DNA of 64,000 nt, taken from positions 1,860,001-1,924,000 of the forward strand of contig CBDCVN010000013.1 of the NCBI GenBank assembly GCA_965223045.1, given 5' to 3'. A program made the position numbers and the translations under genes. The notes below the pieces were generated by a model. That model saw nothing but the letters and a program-made list of their open reading frames with translations. It was not told where the DNA came from and did not search any database. This DNA comes from CBDCVN01 sp965223045. Lineage in GTDB: Bacteria > Deinococcota > Deinococci > Deinococcales > Trueperaceae. Below, in pieces: positions 55,237 to 63,804 of this stretch (its first letter is position 1; each line of letters starts with the position of its first letter).

Positions 55237-56040
55237 ATGAGCCATGTGATAGTCACAGATATAGACCATACTTTGTTAAATAACCAAGGAGATCTATTGC
55301 CAGAAAATGTTTGTGCTTTACGTGAAGCTATTAGCCAAGGGAATACTGTTCTTCTGGCTACAGCGCGAAGCTATGCTGGTGCGTTACCAGTTTATAAAGC
55401 CCTAAGGCTGACCACTCCACTAATTGTTAGCAATGGCACTCTTATCACCACCCCGGAAGGGAGCATTGTTTGTATAAAAAATATTTTACCCCAAAAAGCA
55501 GCGCTGACTTTCAACATATTTCGCCAAACTCCCCACCACTGGGTGGTAAGAGTTGCAGATATTGCTTATTTACACCCTGAATTCGATAGATATCATGAGC
55601 CTTTTAACAATGAGAGCTTTTATAAGCCTTTAGATTTTGAATACTTGAATGAGGTTTTAGGGGATTTTGATGAAGTGGTTTCCTTAAGCCTATATGGAAA
55701 TAATGGTGTTAAGTCTTTTTATGAGGAAAATAATTGGGCTAGTTTAGGTTTAAGGCCCTCTTATTACCCGCCAAGCTATTATGATAATCGACATGCTCTT
55801 AGTGTAATTTCAAAGCAAGCTAGTAAAGGTGAAGCTTTGACATGGTTGCTTAATGATTTAAAGCTTAGTCACTTGCCTGCTTTAATTATGGGGGATAGTC
55901 CTGATGATGTGAGTATGTTTCATATAGGTACAAGTGTAGCTCCTAGTAGTGCCTCAGATGCAGCAAAAGATCATGCCGATTGGGTTGGCCCCTCATGTGA
56001 TGAAGGACTAGTAGCAGCAGCAATAAAGAAGTTTTTATGA
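55237..56040 (+). CDS. HAD phosphatase, Cof/sucrose-phosphatase type
   Basis: 267 residues from ATG 55237 (GAGG upstream); the frame opens at TTG 55204. Motif I VIVTDIDHTLLNN, motif II LLATARSY, Lys in SKQASKGEALTWL, motif IV IMGDSPDDVSMF. Class IIB cap. Substrate unknown, likely a sugar phosphate. Confidence 0.85.
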   Translation: MSHVIVTDIDHTLLNNQGDLLPENVCALREAISQGNTVLLATARSYAGALPVYKALRLTTPLIVSNGTLITTPEGSIVCIKNILPQKAALTFNIFRQTPHHWVVRVADIAYLHPEFDRYHEPFNNESFYKPLDFEYLNEVLGDFDEVVSLSLYGNNGVKSFYEENNWASLGLRPSYYPPSYYDNRHALSVISKQASKGEALTWLLNDLKLSHLPALIMGDSPDDVSMFHIGTSVAPSSASDAAKDHADWVGPSCDEGLVAAAIKKFL

Positions 56041-56223
56041 TTATTGTGAAAAGCTTATAAAAAAAGGGGATAAAAAGGGTCGCCTCATTATCAATAAAAG
56101 GTGAGGATTATTATTTCTAGATCTATATATTAGACGCTTAATTCAATTAAATTTAAAGTGTTATACACCAAAAGTGGTAAAATATTGAACTTAATCCCAA
56201 TATTGTCCTATTAAAAAAATCAA

Positions 56224-57225
56224 GGCTCTTTATGGATTTCAAGGGCATAACAAAACTTCCAACAGAGACGGTAATAAGACACGACCTCTAGCACGAGTAT
56301 TATGAACGAACTCAAAGAAACCTAAATACAAAGGTAGGTTTTCTTGTGAGATACCTCTATGAGGACGTAACCATGACCTAAGCAATGACAAAAACCTTCG
56401 ATTGTATTCGTGTGTACTTCACAAAATCCGTCTCCATCATCATCTCTAGCAAATTCTCCCCTTGAGTGGCAAACACTTTCGTGCCTGTAGCCCTATTTCT
56501 CTAAACGATCATAAATGCAGTACTCATCACTATAAATCAGACTTCCTTTCTTTACATGTACCTCTATGACTGGTTTTATGGTCTCTTGTCTTACATTATC
56601 TAGCATTTTTACTATCACTTCACCATTTCTCTTGATAATTCCCAACACGGGAGGCTTATCTGTAGCAGCTGTACCTCGACCACGTGCCCCTTTTAATCCT
56701 CGCCTACGTCCTTGCCTTCCCTTAGCTTTCACACTCTTGGGATATCCTTTGTGTCCTGCTACAATGTACACTTCATCTACTTCTACTTTCTCACTCAACC
56801 TAGGCCTTTTTTTTGGCAACAACGCTTTCCCTAAGTTGTTTAGTCATGTTTTGCACGTCATCTTTGTTCAGGCCAAGCTCATTAGCAATTTGACGATTGG
56901 AAAGGTTAAGGTCCATAAAGTACAAACATAAGACCCACACAGTTAATGGTCGATGATGACCTTCAAAAACAGTTCCCGTAAGATCATCAAATTGACCACA
57001 ACACTTACCTTGACAAAGATATCTTCTTCTAGCCTTATGGTTGTTGTGAAAGCCTTTCCTGACAATCTCATTAGAATAGCAGTTGGGACAAGTGGTTTTA
57101 CCATTAGGCCAGCGTAATTCTCTAACTTTTTCATAGCATGCTTCATCATTTAATAAGTTCTGTAAGTGTAAAACCATCCATATATGTTACTTAATATCTC
57201 ATGCCCTTGGAATCCATCAAGAGCC
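56224..57225 (-). mobile_element. IS1595-family element, degenerate
   Basis: 1002 bp. The inverted repeat begins GGCTCTTTATGGATTTCAAG at the left and GGCTCTTGATGGATTCCAAG read inward from the right (25 bp, two mismatches). 8-bp duplications AAAATCAA at 56216-56223 and 57226-57233, the length usual for IS1595. The transposase is broken (three lesions). Flanking 56041-56215 and 57234-57488 show no gene; weak repeated segments (CCTATTAAA) lie on both sides. Confidence 0.92.
56239..57177 (-). pseudogene. IS1595 transposase with two frameshifts and a nonsense codon
   Basis: 312 residues if repaired. N-terminal zinc ribbon (CPNCYSNEIVRKG...CQGKC) and DDE-type core (VDEVYIVAGHKGYP; YSDEYCIYDRLEK). 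Lesions in order: a run of eight A near 56807-56814 shifts the frame; TAG replaces an expected Trp after YDRLEK near 56493; another frameshift after NTIEGF near 56385, beyond which SLLRSWLRPHRGISQEN... is readable. The A8 run could allow slippage, but the nonsense codon makes it dead. Confidence 0.85.
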
Positions 57226-57488
57226 AAAATCAAAAGACATTAATGTCCTTATATATATTTATGACCCCAAATTAGGGTATATATTTGATTTATTTCCCAA
57301 ATTGGCCTATTAAATTTGACTTAAAGTCATTTTTGGTGCAATAATCAGCTTGGATTTACGATCACTTATTTTAGGTATGTGAATGTGGTACGGGAGTTTA
57401 TCAAATATAAAAGTAGTGAAGGGTATCGAATTAGACCTCTATTTAGGTGTTCAATACTAGTTAGGACACTTTAATTGCTAAGTCATTT

Positions 57489-58640
57489 ATGACAGATTCC
57501 ATTATTGGTTCTATTGTTGCAGGTGCAATAGGTGATGCATGGGGTAGTTGTTTTGAGAACTTGCAACCACCTATTACATTTGAGCTACCCAAACAGTCTT
57601 CTTTTACTGATGATACTCAACTTACCCTAGCTACAATTGAGTCAATTCTTGAGTCACAATGTGTCAATCCTGAAAGTATTGCTCAGCACTTCCTTTTTTG
57701 GTATAAGCAAAAGCGCATAATAGGGATTGGTTCTAGGGCGTGTGGACACCTAGAGTGTGAAATCAAAAACGCTACTCTTAAATACCTTGGATAATCCTGA
57801 TGCTGACGCATAAGCTCCTCTGCAATCTGGTAAAGATTATGTGGTTAACAACTAAAGCTTCTCGCAAATATAGGCTATCCTGCAATTTTTTTTGGAATTC
57901 ACATTTTCTAACAGATAGCTGTCCTGAGACTGGCTAGTTTGGTTTTGATATCTAATGCGTGCAATTTCTGATTTGTCATATCCACATGCCCTAGCACTTT
58001 GAAGACACTTCAAGATTTGGATATGGGTGCACACTGGGCTTTGGCAGGTGCTAGAGGAGAACGTGCAGCAGGTAATGGTGCAGCTATGCGTATTGCACCT
58101 CTTGCTTTTTTACTTGACCCTGAAAATTCTAGTCAGCGTTTGCTCATTCGTGATGTGAGTCGCATTACTCATCATAATGAGGAAGCCTATGTAGGAGCCC
58201 TCGCTGTTATCTATGCAATTCGTTTTGCAAGTGCAAATAAACCTGAGAGATCAAGTGAGCTACTTGAATTAGTTTCTTCTAAGTTACCTGATTCAAAGAC
58301 TCGTGATAATCTTTATAAGTTATCCATACTTACAGAAGTTACAGACATTACTCAAGCTGTTGAGGTGTCTGGTAATTCAGGCTATGTTGCTGAGTCTGTA
58401 CCACTAGCTATTTACTGCGCTCAACTAGCATCAAGCTTTTCTCTTAAGACTATTTTTAGCAGTGCTATTCAAGCTGGAGGTGATACTGATACTATTGCCT
58501 CTATTACAGGGCAAATTACAGGAGCTTTTATAGGTTTTGATAGTATAAGCAAAGACACTTTTGTAGGTATCCAAAACATTGAGTGTGTTATAGACATGGC
58601 AAAACGGTTTGCAAACTATGCCTCCTCAAAACTTAACTAG
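57489..58640 (+). pseudogene. ADP-ribosylglycohydrolase split by a MITE
   Basis: Removing the 256-bp MITE and one TA gives a 297-residue frame. Motifs: GAIGDAWGSCFE near the N-terminus, SFTDDTQLTLATIESI (metal site), AGNGAAMRIAPLAFLL, and GGDTDTIASITGQITGAFIG (second metal site). The family removes ADP-ribose from proteins, small molecules or nucleic acids. First visible gene before the attC-like repeats. It could be a former cassette immunity or repair gene. Confidence 0.85.
57736..57991 (-). mobile_element. 256-bp MITE, copy 3 (TA target)
   Basis: Same element as at 7337-7592 and 11583-11838 but inverted; TA at 57734-57735 and 57992-57993. Two substitutions relative to the others as far as I read. 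Inserted in the ADP-ribosylglycohydrolase, in the Ser codon of GIGSSTLK. Confidence 0.93.
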
Positions 58641-58682
58641 AAAATGTATTATTAGTGATGTGGAAAGCTCTTTGCACGTTAA

Positions 58683-58795
58683 ACCTAACTCACGCTGCAG
58701 TGGGATGCTCACACGAGGGCTCAAATCAAGTCTGGAACTCAGTTAAATTAGGTGTACGCAGAAGTGAGCACCCCTGAGCTTAGTGCCGGTTAGAC
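58683..58795 (+). repeat. attC-like repeat 1
   Basis: 113 bp beginning ACCTAAC (fits RYYYAAC) and ending GTTAGAC (fits GTTRRRY). The arms are imperfect inverses (CTAAC.../...GTTAG; GCTCAC/GTGAGC). About 85-90% like repeats 2 and 3. Position just before the HigBA pair. Confidence 0.65.
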
Positions 58796-58815
58796 TCTAG
58801 GTGTAGAAATTCGAC

Positions 58816-58845
58816 GTTAACACGGAATCCGTGTTAACATGTTAA
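58816..58845. promoter_or_regulatory. Two palindromes upstream of higBA
   Basis: GTTAACACGGA and its exact inverse separated by one base (58816-58838), and TTAACATGTTAA (58834-58845), sharing TTAAC and ending one base before the higB start. Typical of an antitoxin operator. The cassette thus carries its own promoter control. Confidence 0.65.
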
Positions 58846-58846
58846 T

Positions 58847-59140
58847 GTGATTCGCTCATTTAAGAATCAAGGTACAGAGGATCTTTTCAATGGTGAAAGC
58901 ACTAAAGTTGCTCGCAAAACTTGTCCTGAAAACTTATGGAACGTGCTAGGACGGAAATTTGACCAACTTGACTCTGTAGAATTGTTAAATGAGTTGAAGG
59001 TGCCTCCTGGTAATCACTTGGAAGCACTCAAAGATGATAGAGCAGGACAGCACAGTATTCGTATTAATGACCAGTATCGTATTTGTTTTGTGTGGAAAGA
59101 TGATGCTCCTGAAGAAGTTGAGGTCACTGATTATCATTAA
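58847..59140 (+). CDS. higB: HigB toxin (RelE family)
   Basis: 97 residues, GTG start directly after the operator. IRSFKNQGTEDLFNGESTKV, VPPGNHLEALKDDRAGQHSI and RINDQYRICFVWKD are textbook HigB. Ribosome-dependent mRNA cleavage. First gene of a toxin-antitoxin cassette between attC-like repeats 1 and 2. Confidence 0.93.
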   Translation: MIRSFKNQGTEDLFNGESTKVARKTCPENLWNVLGRKFDQLDSVELLNELKVPPGNHLEALKDDRAGQHSIRINDQYRICFVWKDDAPEEVEVTDYH

Positions 59141-59155
59141 GAGGAGGTTCTAACT

Positions 59156-59467
59156 ATGGTTCGTGTACCAACACACCGCCAACCTACGCACCCAGGCGAA
59201 ATGTTACTTGAAGAATTTTTGCACCCTATGAAATTAACTCAACAAGATCTCTCACAAGCAATACAAGTACCTTATCAACGTCTAAACGAAATTGTGAATG
59301 GGCGTCGTGGCATCAGTCCAAGTACAGCTTTACGTTTAGGTAAATACTTTGGTATTTCAGCAAGTTTTTGGCTTAACTTGCAAATGAGGTGGGATTTGTA
59401 TCATGCTAAACAGATTGAAAGTGAAGTCATTGAAACCATTGAGCCTTATCAGCAAGTGCTTGCCTAA
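59156..59467 (+). CDS. higA: HigA antitoxin
   Basis: 103 residues. THPGEMLLEEFLHPMKLTQQ, then HTH_XRE (QAIQVPYQRLNEIVNGRRGI) as in standard HigA. 15 bases after higB with GAGGAGG upstream. Its stop codon lies inside the first core (GCCTAAC) of attC-like repeat 2, as usual in integron cassettes. Confidence 0.93.
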   Translation: MVRVPTHRQPTHPGEMLLEEFLHPMKLTQQDLSQAIQVPYQRLNEIVNGRRGISPSTALRLGKYFGISASFWLNLQMRWDLYHAKQIESEVIETIEPYQQVLA

Positions 59468-59573
59468 CTGTCGCTGCAGTGCGATGCTCACACGAGCAGT
59501 CAAATCAAGTATGGAACTCAGTTAAATGGGAAATACGTAGAAGTGAGCACCCCTGAGCTTAGTGCCGTTAGAC
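59462..59573 (+). repeat. attC-like repeat 2
   Basis: 112 bp, GCCTAAC...GTTAGAC. Same layout as repeat 1; inner GCTCAC/GTGAGC arms at about 59486 and 59543. Next bases begin a second repeat family. Confidence 0.65.
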
Positions 59574-59721
59574 GGCGTTTGTGAGTGCTTAGAGTTTGTT
59601 AAGATGGTTTTGTTTGGATTTGCTAGAGCCCAGTCAAAGATGAACATTAAAGCCTGCTTGAACACTAGCCTACTTTAGCTACAAATCAGTTTTGGAGCAG
59701 TTTTTGCATGAATATCGTTGG
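59567..59721 (+). repeat. Second repeat family, copy 1
   Basis: About 155 bp from GTTAGAC. Shared segments with copies at 61244, 63134 and 63805: GTTAGACGGCGTT..., TTGGATTTGCT-GAGCCCA, GAACATTA, CACTAGCCTAC. No frame. Might be an ORF-less cassette or a conserved cassette leader. Confidence 0.5.
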
Positions 59722-59979
59722 AAAACTTATGGGAGCAAATCTTAAAATGGCAACAGGCTTAGTTGTAATCGAAATGTGTGTTGGTGAAGGCATTGTCTAA
59801 TACTAGTTCTGGAAAATGGAAATAAAATCCGCGGATCCATTCTATCGTGAAATATGTCAGCCTCTCTGGTATAGCATCAGTGAGACGTGGGACGCTGATG
59901 ATGGAATGGAAGACGAATATGTTCTGAGTTTGCCGCAAGGAAAGTTTGTCTCCACAGTCTATGAATTAGATCCTGAAAT

Positions 59980-60771
59980 GGTAAACCTACAGAAGTAGTG
60001 ATGAGCTTAAATGGATAAACTTTTATTGTAGTGGTGAATAAAATACCAAATTGCTCCAATATGGTTTTCCAGATTTCTAGAGAAGGATAAAGCTTTCCTT
60101 ACTAGACGAGAAACTCGTTGCCTTAAAGTGCAATTGAGACGCTCAATATAACTGGTTTTACCACTCTCTTTACCAACAGCACGATGACGTTTAGATGGAA
60201 TAACGTTCTCATATGATTCCCAAAAATCTGTGTAGCAAACAGCACATTGCCTGTAAACTGGGGGCAAAGAATCCCATAGTGCCTGAGCACTTTTACGGCT
60301 TCTATCTCCAATATATAGACCAATTACCTCACGAGTTTTTGCATCAATGGCAATCCAAATCCATTGTTTATTACCCTTATGATCAACAAATGACCATAAT
60401 TCATCCATTTGTACAATTAATTTACCCTTCTTCTTTTTTACAACCTTTAGTTTACGTGGGGTTTTAGCATATTTCTTTTTCACATAATTGTATAGCCATG
60501 TGAGAGAAACCCCTGTAACACGACTAATGCCAGCTAGAGATATTCTTTCTAGCAACATCTTATCAATGAAAGCTTTTATTGTGTCTGATATTGTCTTTTT
60601 AGTAGAGTTTTCGACAAATTGTCTACTACAATCCTTACAAGCATATTTTTGCTTTTTATTATGTATGTGACCATTTTTTACTGTTTTTTCAGAACCACAT
60701 TCAGGACATTTCATGTTTCTCCTTCAATTTTAAGGAGTATACAACCTCATCACTACATATGTAGGACTACC
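59980..60771 (-). mobile_element. IS1-family element
   Basis: 792 bp; imperfect about 30-bp inverted repeats starting GGTA (GGTAAACCTACAGAAGTAGT left, GGTAGTCCTACATATGTAGT right), 8-bp duplications CCTGAAAT at 59972-59979 and 60772-60779. Size, GGTA start and duplication length all fit IS1. Confidence 0.93.
60007..60714 (-). CDS. IS1-family transposase, single frame
   Basis: 235 residues with no frameshift, as in the single-ORF branch. N-terminal zinc finger (CPECGSEK...CKDC), HTH (AGISRVTGVSLTWLYNYV), Asp in LIVQMDELWSF, second in AVCYTDFWESY, Glu in SYIERLNCTLRQR. Intact. Confidence 0.92.
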   Translation of the reverse strand: MKCPECGSEKTVKNGHIHNKKQKYACKDCSRQFVENSTKKTISDTIKAFIDKMLLERISLAGISRVTGVSLTWLYNYVKKKYAKTPRKLKVVKKKKGKLIVQMDELWSFVDHKGNKQWIWIAIDAKTREVIGLYIGDRSRKSAQALWDSLPPVYRQCAVCYTDFWESYENVIPSKRHRAVGKESGKTSYIERLNCTLRQRVSRLVRKALSFSRNLENHIGAIWYFIHHYNKSLSI

Positions 60772-61243
60772 CCTGAAATTTTGTCTTGGCTAGTGTTTTT
60801 TGTCGCTAGACGTGCTTTACCTTGTTGGGAGATAAGTTGCCAAGATGATAGACTTAGAAAGAAAATTAGAAAACTAGGGAAACATTTAGTCTTCGGTCAT
60901 CCTGTTGACTGGACTCAATTGGAAGTTGCTATTGATAGCCCACATAAAGACTGCAGGTATTCTGACACACAAAGTGCATCAGACGCAATAGCTGAAGCTG
61001 CTCGCTATATCAATCGAAAAGACATGATCCAGGCCATATATTGCATTAGCTCAGCAAATGTGGCTTACGAGCATGTGTTGACCAATGACCGATTTAGGGA
61101 GTGGCTGATTTCAATTGCTGTGCCGACAGCTTTCGAAAAGAGAGAAATGTCTTTGGGGGAAATGGAATCCTTTAGAGATGCGGTAGTCGTAAAACCAGAG
61201 CCAATTGTTGGAGGCAACGGCTAATGCCATGCTTCAACTTAAC

Positions 61244-61380
61244 GTTAGACATGTTCGTCAGTGCTCGAGTTTTGCGAGGTGGTTTGTGCTTGGTTGCTCG
61301 AGCCCAGCCAGCGGTGAACATTAGCACCTGCTTGGACACTAGCCTACCGTAGTGAAGAAAAGGTTGTTGAATGAAGATCG
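61244..61380 (+). repeat. Second repeat family, copy 2
   Basis: Begins GTTAGAC directly after ACTTAAC (61237-61243, fits RYYYAAC). Contains GCTCGAGCCCAGCCAGCGGT and ACACTAGCCTACCGTA like the other copies. The next 200 bases to attC-like repeat 3 also share GGCTTAGTTGTAATC with the region after copy 1. No gene in 61225-61581. Confidence 0.5.
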
Positions 61381-61581
61381 TCAGAGAATCAAACAAATCA
61401 CTCAAACGAGTAGGCGGTTGTTGGTGCACACTGAGGTTTCGGCGGAGTGTAGGGAGTAACTTACACTCGTTTGGAATGTAAATTTTGCTAAGTTGGATGG
61501 TTTGGTGCGTGTAATCGAATCAAAACTTGGAAATGGCAGTGGGCTTAGTTGTAATCTGCGTCTCGTTTCAGGAGAGAGTTC

Positions 61582-61693
61582 ATCTAACGGTCGCTACAGC
61601 GGGATGCTCACACGAGTGGTCAAATCAAGTATGAAGCTCAGTTAAATGGGAAGTACGCAGAAGTGAGCACCCCTGAGCTCGATTCCGTTAGGT
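61582..61693 (+). repeat. attC-like repeat 3
   Basis: 112 bp, ATCTAAC...GTTAGGT. Arms GCTCAC/GTGAGC as in repeats 1 and 2, with GATGCTCACACGAG and GTGAGCACCCCTGAGC conserved. Precedes the PIN toxin module. Confidence 0.65.
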
Positions 61694-61716
61694 TGTTCCA
61701 CCTACTTTAAACTCTG

Positions 61717-62024
61717 CTGGAATTACGCAGGCTCTAATTACTCATCTAGATAAGGGTTTTTGCCGACCACATGCCATAAGATGTGCCTCTGACGCAAAAT
61801 CGTTTTTTACTATTTCCTGCACAGTAATCTTACCCACCTCAAAATGCCTCTAAAAACTTTTTGGGGTAATTCCACACTTATACTTTTTGTCAGATAATAC
61901 CTCAACCTGTCTGGAAAAGAGTTTACGCTCTAAGAGAATAAATCATTCCTGCACACATCTTTAGAAAGGTATATGCAGGAATACTTTGTTTGTGAAAGAC
62001 TTTTTAAGGGGTGCGTAATTCCAG
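61717..62024. mobile_element. 308-bp MITE with CTGGAATTACGCA termini
   Basis: Perfect 13-bp inverted repeats CTGGAATTACGCA/TGCGTAATTCCAG and 6-bp duplications ACTCTG at 61711-61716 and 62025-62030. No coding capacity. It separates the attC-like repeat from the PIN toxin start, so it may alter that gene's promoter. Confidence 0.88.
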
Positions 62025-62045
62025 ACTCTGTAGTAAAATCGAAAT

Positions 62046-62522
62046 GTGAAGCCAAAGGTTTACATTGAAACAACAGTCATAAACTATCTCACTTCTCGCC
62101 CGAGTCGGGATTTGCGCATGGCTGCCCATCAACAATCAACACAAGATTGGTGGCACGACAGAAGGGGAAGTTTTGAACTTTTTGCTTCACAGCTAGTGAT
62201 TCAAGAAGCCAGTAGAGGTAATAAAGAAGCTGCTAAGTCACGTCTAGGACATTTGATTAAGATAGCATTGCTCGATACAACTGATGAGGCCTCAGCCCTT
62301 GCAGAAATGCTTGTTGAAAATAAACTCATTCCACCAAACGTTATTGAAGATGCTGTTCATATTGCTGTTGCAACAACCAACGCAATGGATTATTTGCTTA
62401 CTTGGAACCTCAAGCATATTGCTAATGCCACACTGCGTGGAAAGATAGAGGCTTTATGTCGTGCAGAGGGTTATGAGCCCCCAGTAATTTGTACACCTGA
62501 AGAGTTGATGGAGGAAATATGA
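62046..62522 (+). CDS. PIN-domain toxin
   Basis: 158 residues, GTG start. PIN signature: VYIETTVINYLTSRPS (the position usually Asp is Glu), QLVIQEASRG, NVIEDAVHIAVATTNAMDYL with the conserved acidic residues and LLTWNLKHIAN. Likely a VapC-like RNase. Overlaps its partner by 4 bases. Confidence 0.85.
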   Translation: MKPKVYIETTVINYLTSRPSRDLRMAAHQQSTQDWWHDRRGSFELFASQLVIQEASRGNKEAAKSRLGHLIKIALLDTTDEASALAEMLVENKLIPPNVIEDAVHIAVATTNAMDYLLTWNLKHIANATLRGKIEALCRAEGYEPPVICTPEELMEEI

Positions 62523-62716
62523 AAGATACTATTGTTGAAGAAGTACGTAAGGCTCGAGAAGAACACGCCAAAAAGTTTAATTACAGCCTTAAAGCTATTG
62601 TGGCTGATATTCGCAGGCAACAAGAAGAAAGTGGACGTGAGTTTGTCTCCTTTCCTGCTAAACGTATTGAACCTGTAGTTAAAAAGGTTGCTAGTAACTC
62701 CCAATACGCAAGTTAA
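62519..62716 (+). CDS. Antitoxin partner of the PIN toxin
   Basis: 65 residues, charged and helical: IVEEVRKAREEHAKKFNYSL and IRRQQEESGREFVSFPAKR. Starts ATG 62519 within the toxin's stop. Small basic proteins of this type after PIN genes act as antitoxins; assignment rests on context. Confidence 0.7.
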   Translation: MKDTIVEEVRKAREEHAKKFNYSLKAIVADIRRQQEESGREFVSFPAKRIEPVVKKVASNSQYAS

Positions 62717-62768
62717 TTGCACGCTGTATTGCACTAGGAAGCTATGTGCGTAGTTGCTGCATAAAGGA

Positions 62769-63010
62769 TTTTGAAAGAAAAGAAGTAGATTTAACCAAGT
62801 GTCCCACCATTCGTCCTCTCCTAAGATGTTCATCACTGATAGCAGTGTTGTACACAGGTGTATGAAATCTAACTGGCGCTTCACTGTGACAAGAAGTCAT
62901 GTGTACGGCTGTTAAACAGTAAATTTTGTAGAGAAAGGAAACAGATTTAACTGAATGTCCCACCATTCGTACCCTCCCAAGATGTGCATCACTGGCAACG
63001 GTGTTGTGCA
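62769..63010. repeat. Two copies of an about 88-bp direct repeat
   Basis: 62769-62855 and 62923-63010, each with AAGTAGATTTAAC/ACAGATTTAACT then TGTCCCACCATTCGT, AAGATGTKCATCACTG and GTGTTGT. About 80% identical, 154 bases apart. The opposite strand translates to a repeated peptide, but I regard that as incidental. No gene is seen between 62717 and 63213. Confidence 0.6.
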
Positions 63011-63133
63011 AAGCTCTTGGTAGAATGAAACCCATCTTATGAGGAGACTAAGTAGTGATACAAAGTCAACAACGCTAGTACTGTGCGTGAGGGAGATAGG
63101 GTTAGGTCATATGGTTAACATAAGTGAAGTGCT

Positions 63134-63211
63134 GATAAACATCTTCGTCAGTGCTTGAGTTTTGCGAGATGGTTTGTGGTTGGTTGCTCGAGTCCAGCCA
63201 GCAGTGAACAT
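63134..63211 (+). repeat. Second repeat family, copy 3 (partial)
   Basis: Shares TCGTCAGTGCTTGAGTTTTG and TTGGTTGCTCGAGTCCAGCC with copies 2 and 4; lacks the GTTAGAC start and ends at GTGAACAT, directly before the GNAT start. Confidence 0.45.
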
Positions 63212-63213
63212 AT

Positions 63214-63783
63214 ATGAGTGAAACCCAGTCCTATACACAACTTCAAATGATTCTCCCTAAAAAGTCATTAATTGCTCCACCTGTCACTACGTTACCTGAG
63301 GGCTACAGTTTGCGTATTTACGCAAAAGGTGATGAACAACGCTTTTATGAAATAATGGAGTTATCTGGTTGGTCGGGATGGAATGACGAAAAGTTAGCGC
63401 CTTGGATTGTTAGAATCCCACCTAAATCTTGGTTTATGATTATTCATGAAGCAAGTAACCAAATTGTTGCTTCAGCCATGGGATTACACAACTATACAGA
63501 TGAACATCCATTTGGAGGTGAATTAGGTTGGCTTGTCTCAGACCCTGTGCATTCAGGTCAGGGACTAGGGCTAGCTGTATCAAGTGCTGTGACTGCACAG
63601 GCTAATTGAAGCAGGTTATGAGCATATTCATTTATATACAGAACATTGGCGTTTAGCTGCAATTAAGACTTATTTTAAATTAGGTTATGTTCCTTTTCTT
63701 ATCTACCTGAAATGTCAGAACGTTGGTGCACCATTTGTGAACAACTCGATGTTCCTTTTACTCCAGAAGCTAGGGGATATTGA
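63214..63783 (+). pseudogene. GNAT acetyltransferase with two frameshifts
   Basis: N-terminal 130 residues are open (YSLRIYAKGDEQRFYEIMEL; LGWLVSDPVHSGQGLGLAVS, the CoA loop). At about 63598 the frame shifts (ACTGCACAGG), after which IEAGYEHIHLYTEHWRLAAI is readable; at about 63700 it shifts again to YLPEMSERWCTICEQLDVPF and the TGA at 63781. Either sequencing errors or a decayed cassette gene. Confidence 0.75.
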
Positions 63784-63804
63784 GTAGCTCAACCTTTAAT
63801 ACTA

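Larger units (their letters stand above)
59816..61224 (+). pseudogene. Unknown cassette protein split by an IS1 element
   Basis: Two frames, 59816-59979 and 60780-61224, join exactly when the IS1 (59980-60771) and one 8-bp CCTGAAAT are removed: 202 residues. N-terminal half PFYREICQPLWYSISETWDA; second half ALPCWEISCQDDRLRKKIRK and MIQAIYCISSANVAYEHVL. Looks like an all-alpha cytosolic protein; not a family I know. The stop is about 20 bases before a GTTAGAC core. Confidence 0.75.

Noticed and set aside
62769..63010. CRISPR array from the repeated units
   Set aside because: Only two copies, about 88 bp long, with a single 67-base spacer and no cas genes in the window.
62742..63035. Minus-strand frame encoding a repeated peptide
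   Set aside because: The peptide repeat follows from the direct DNA repeat; frame has no start signals and lies in intergenic cassette DNA.
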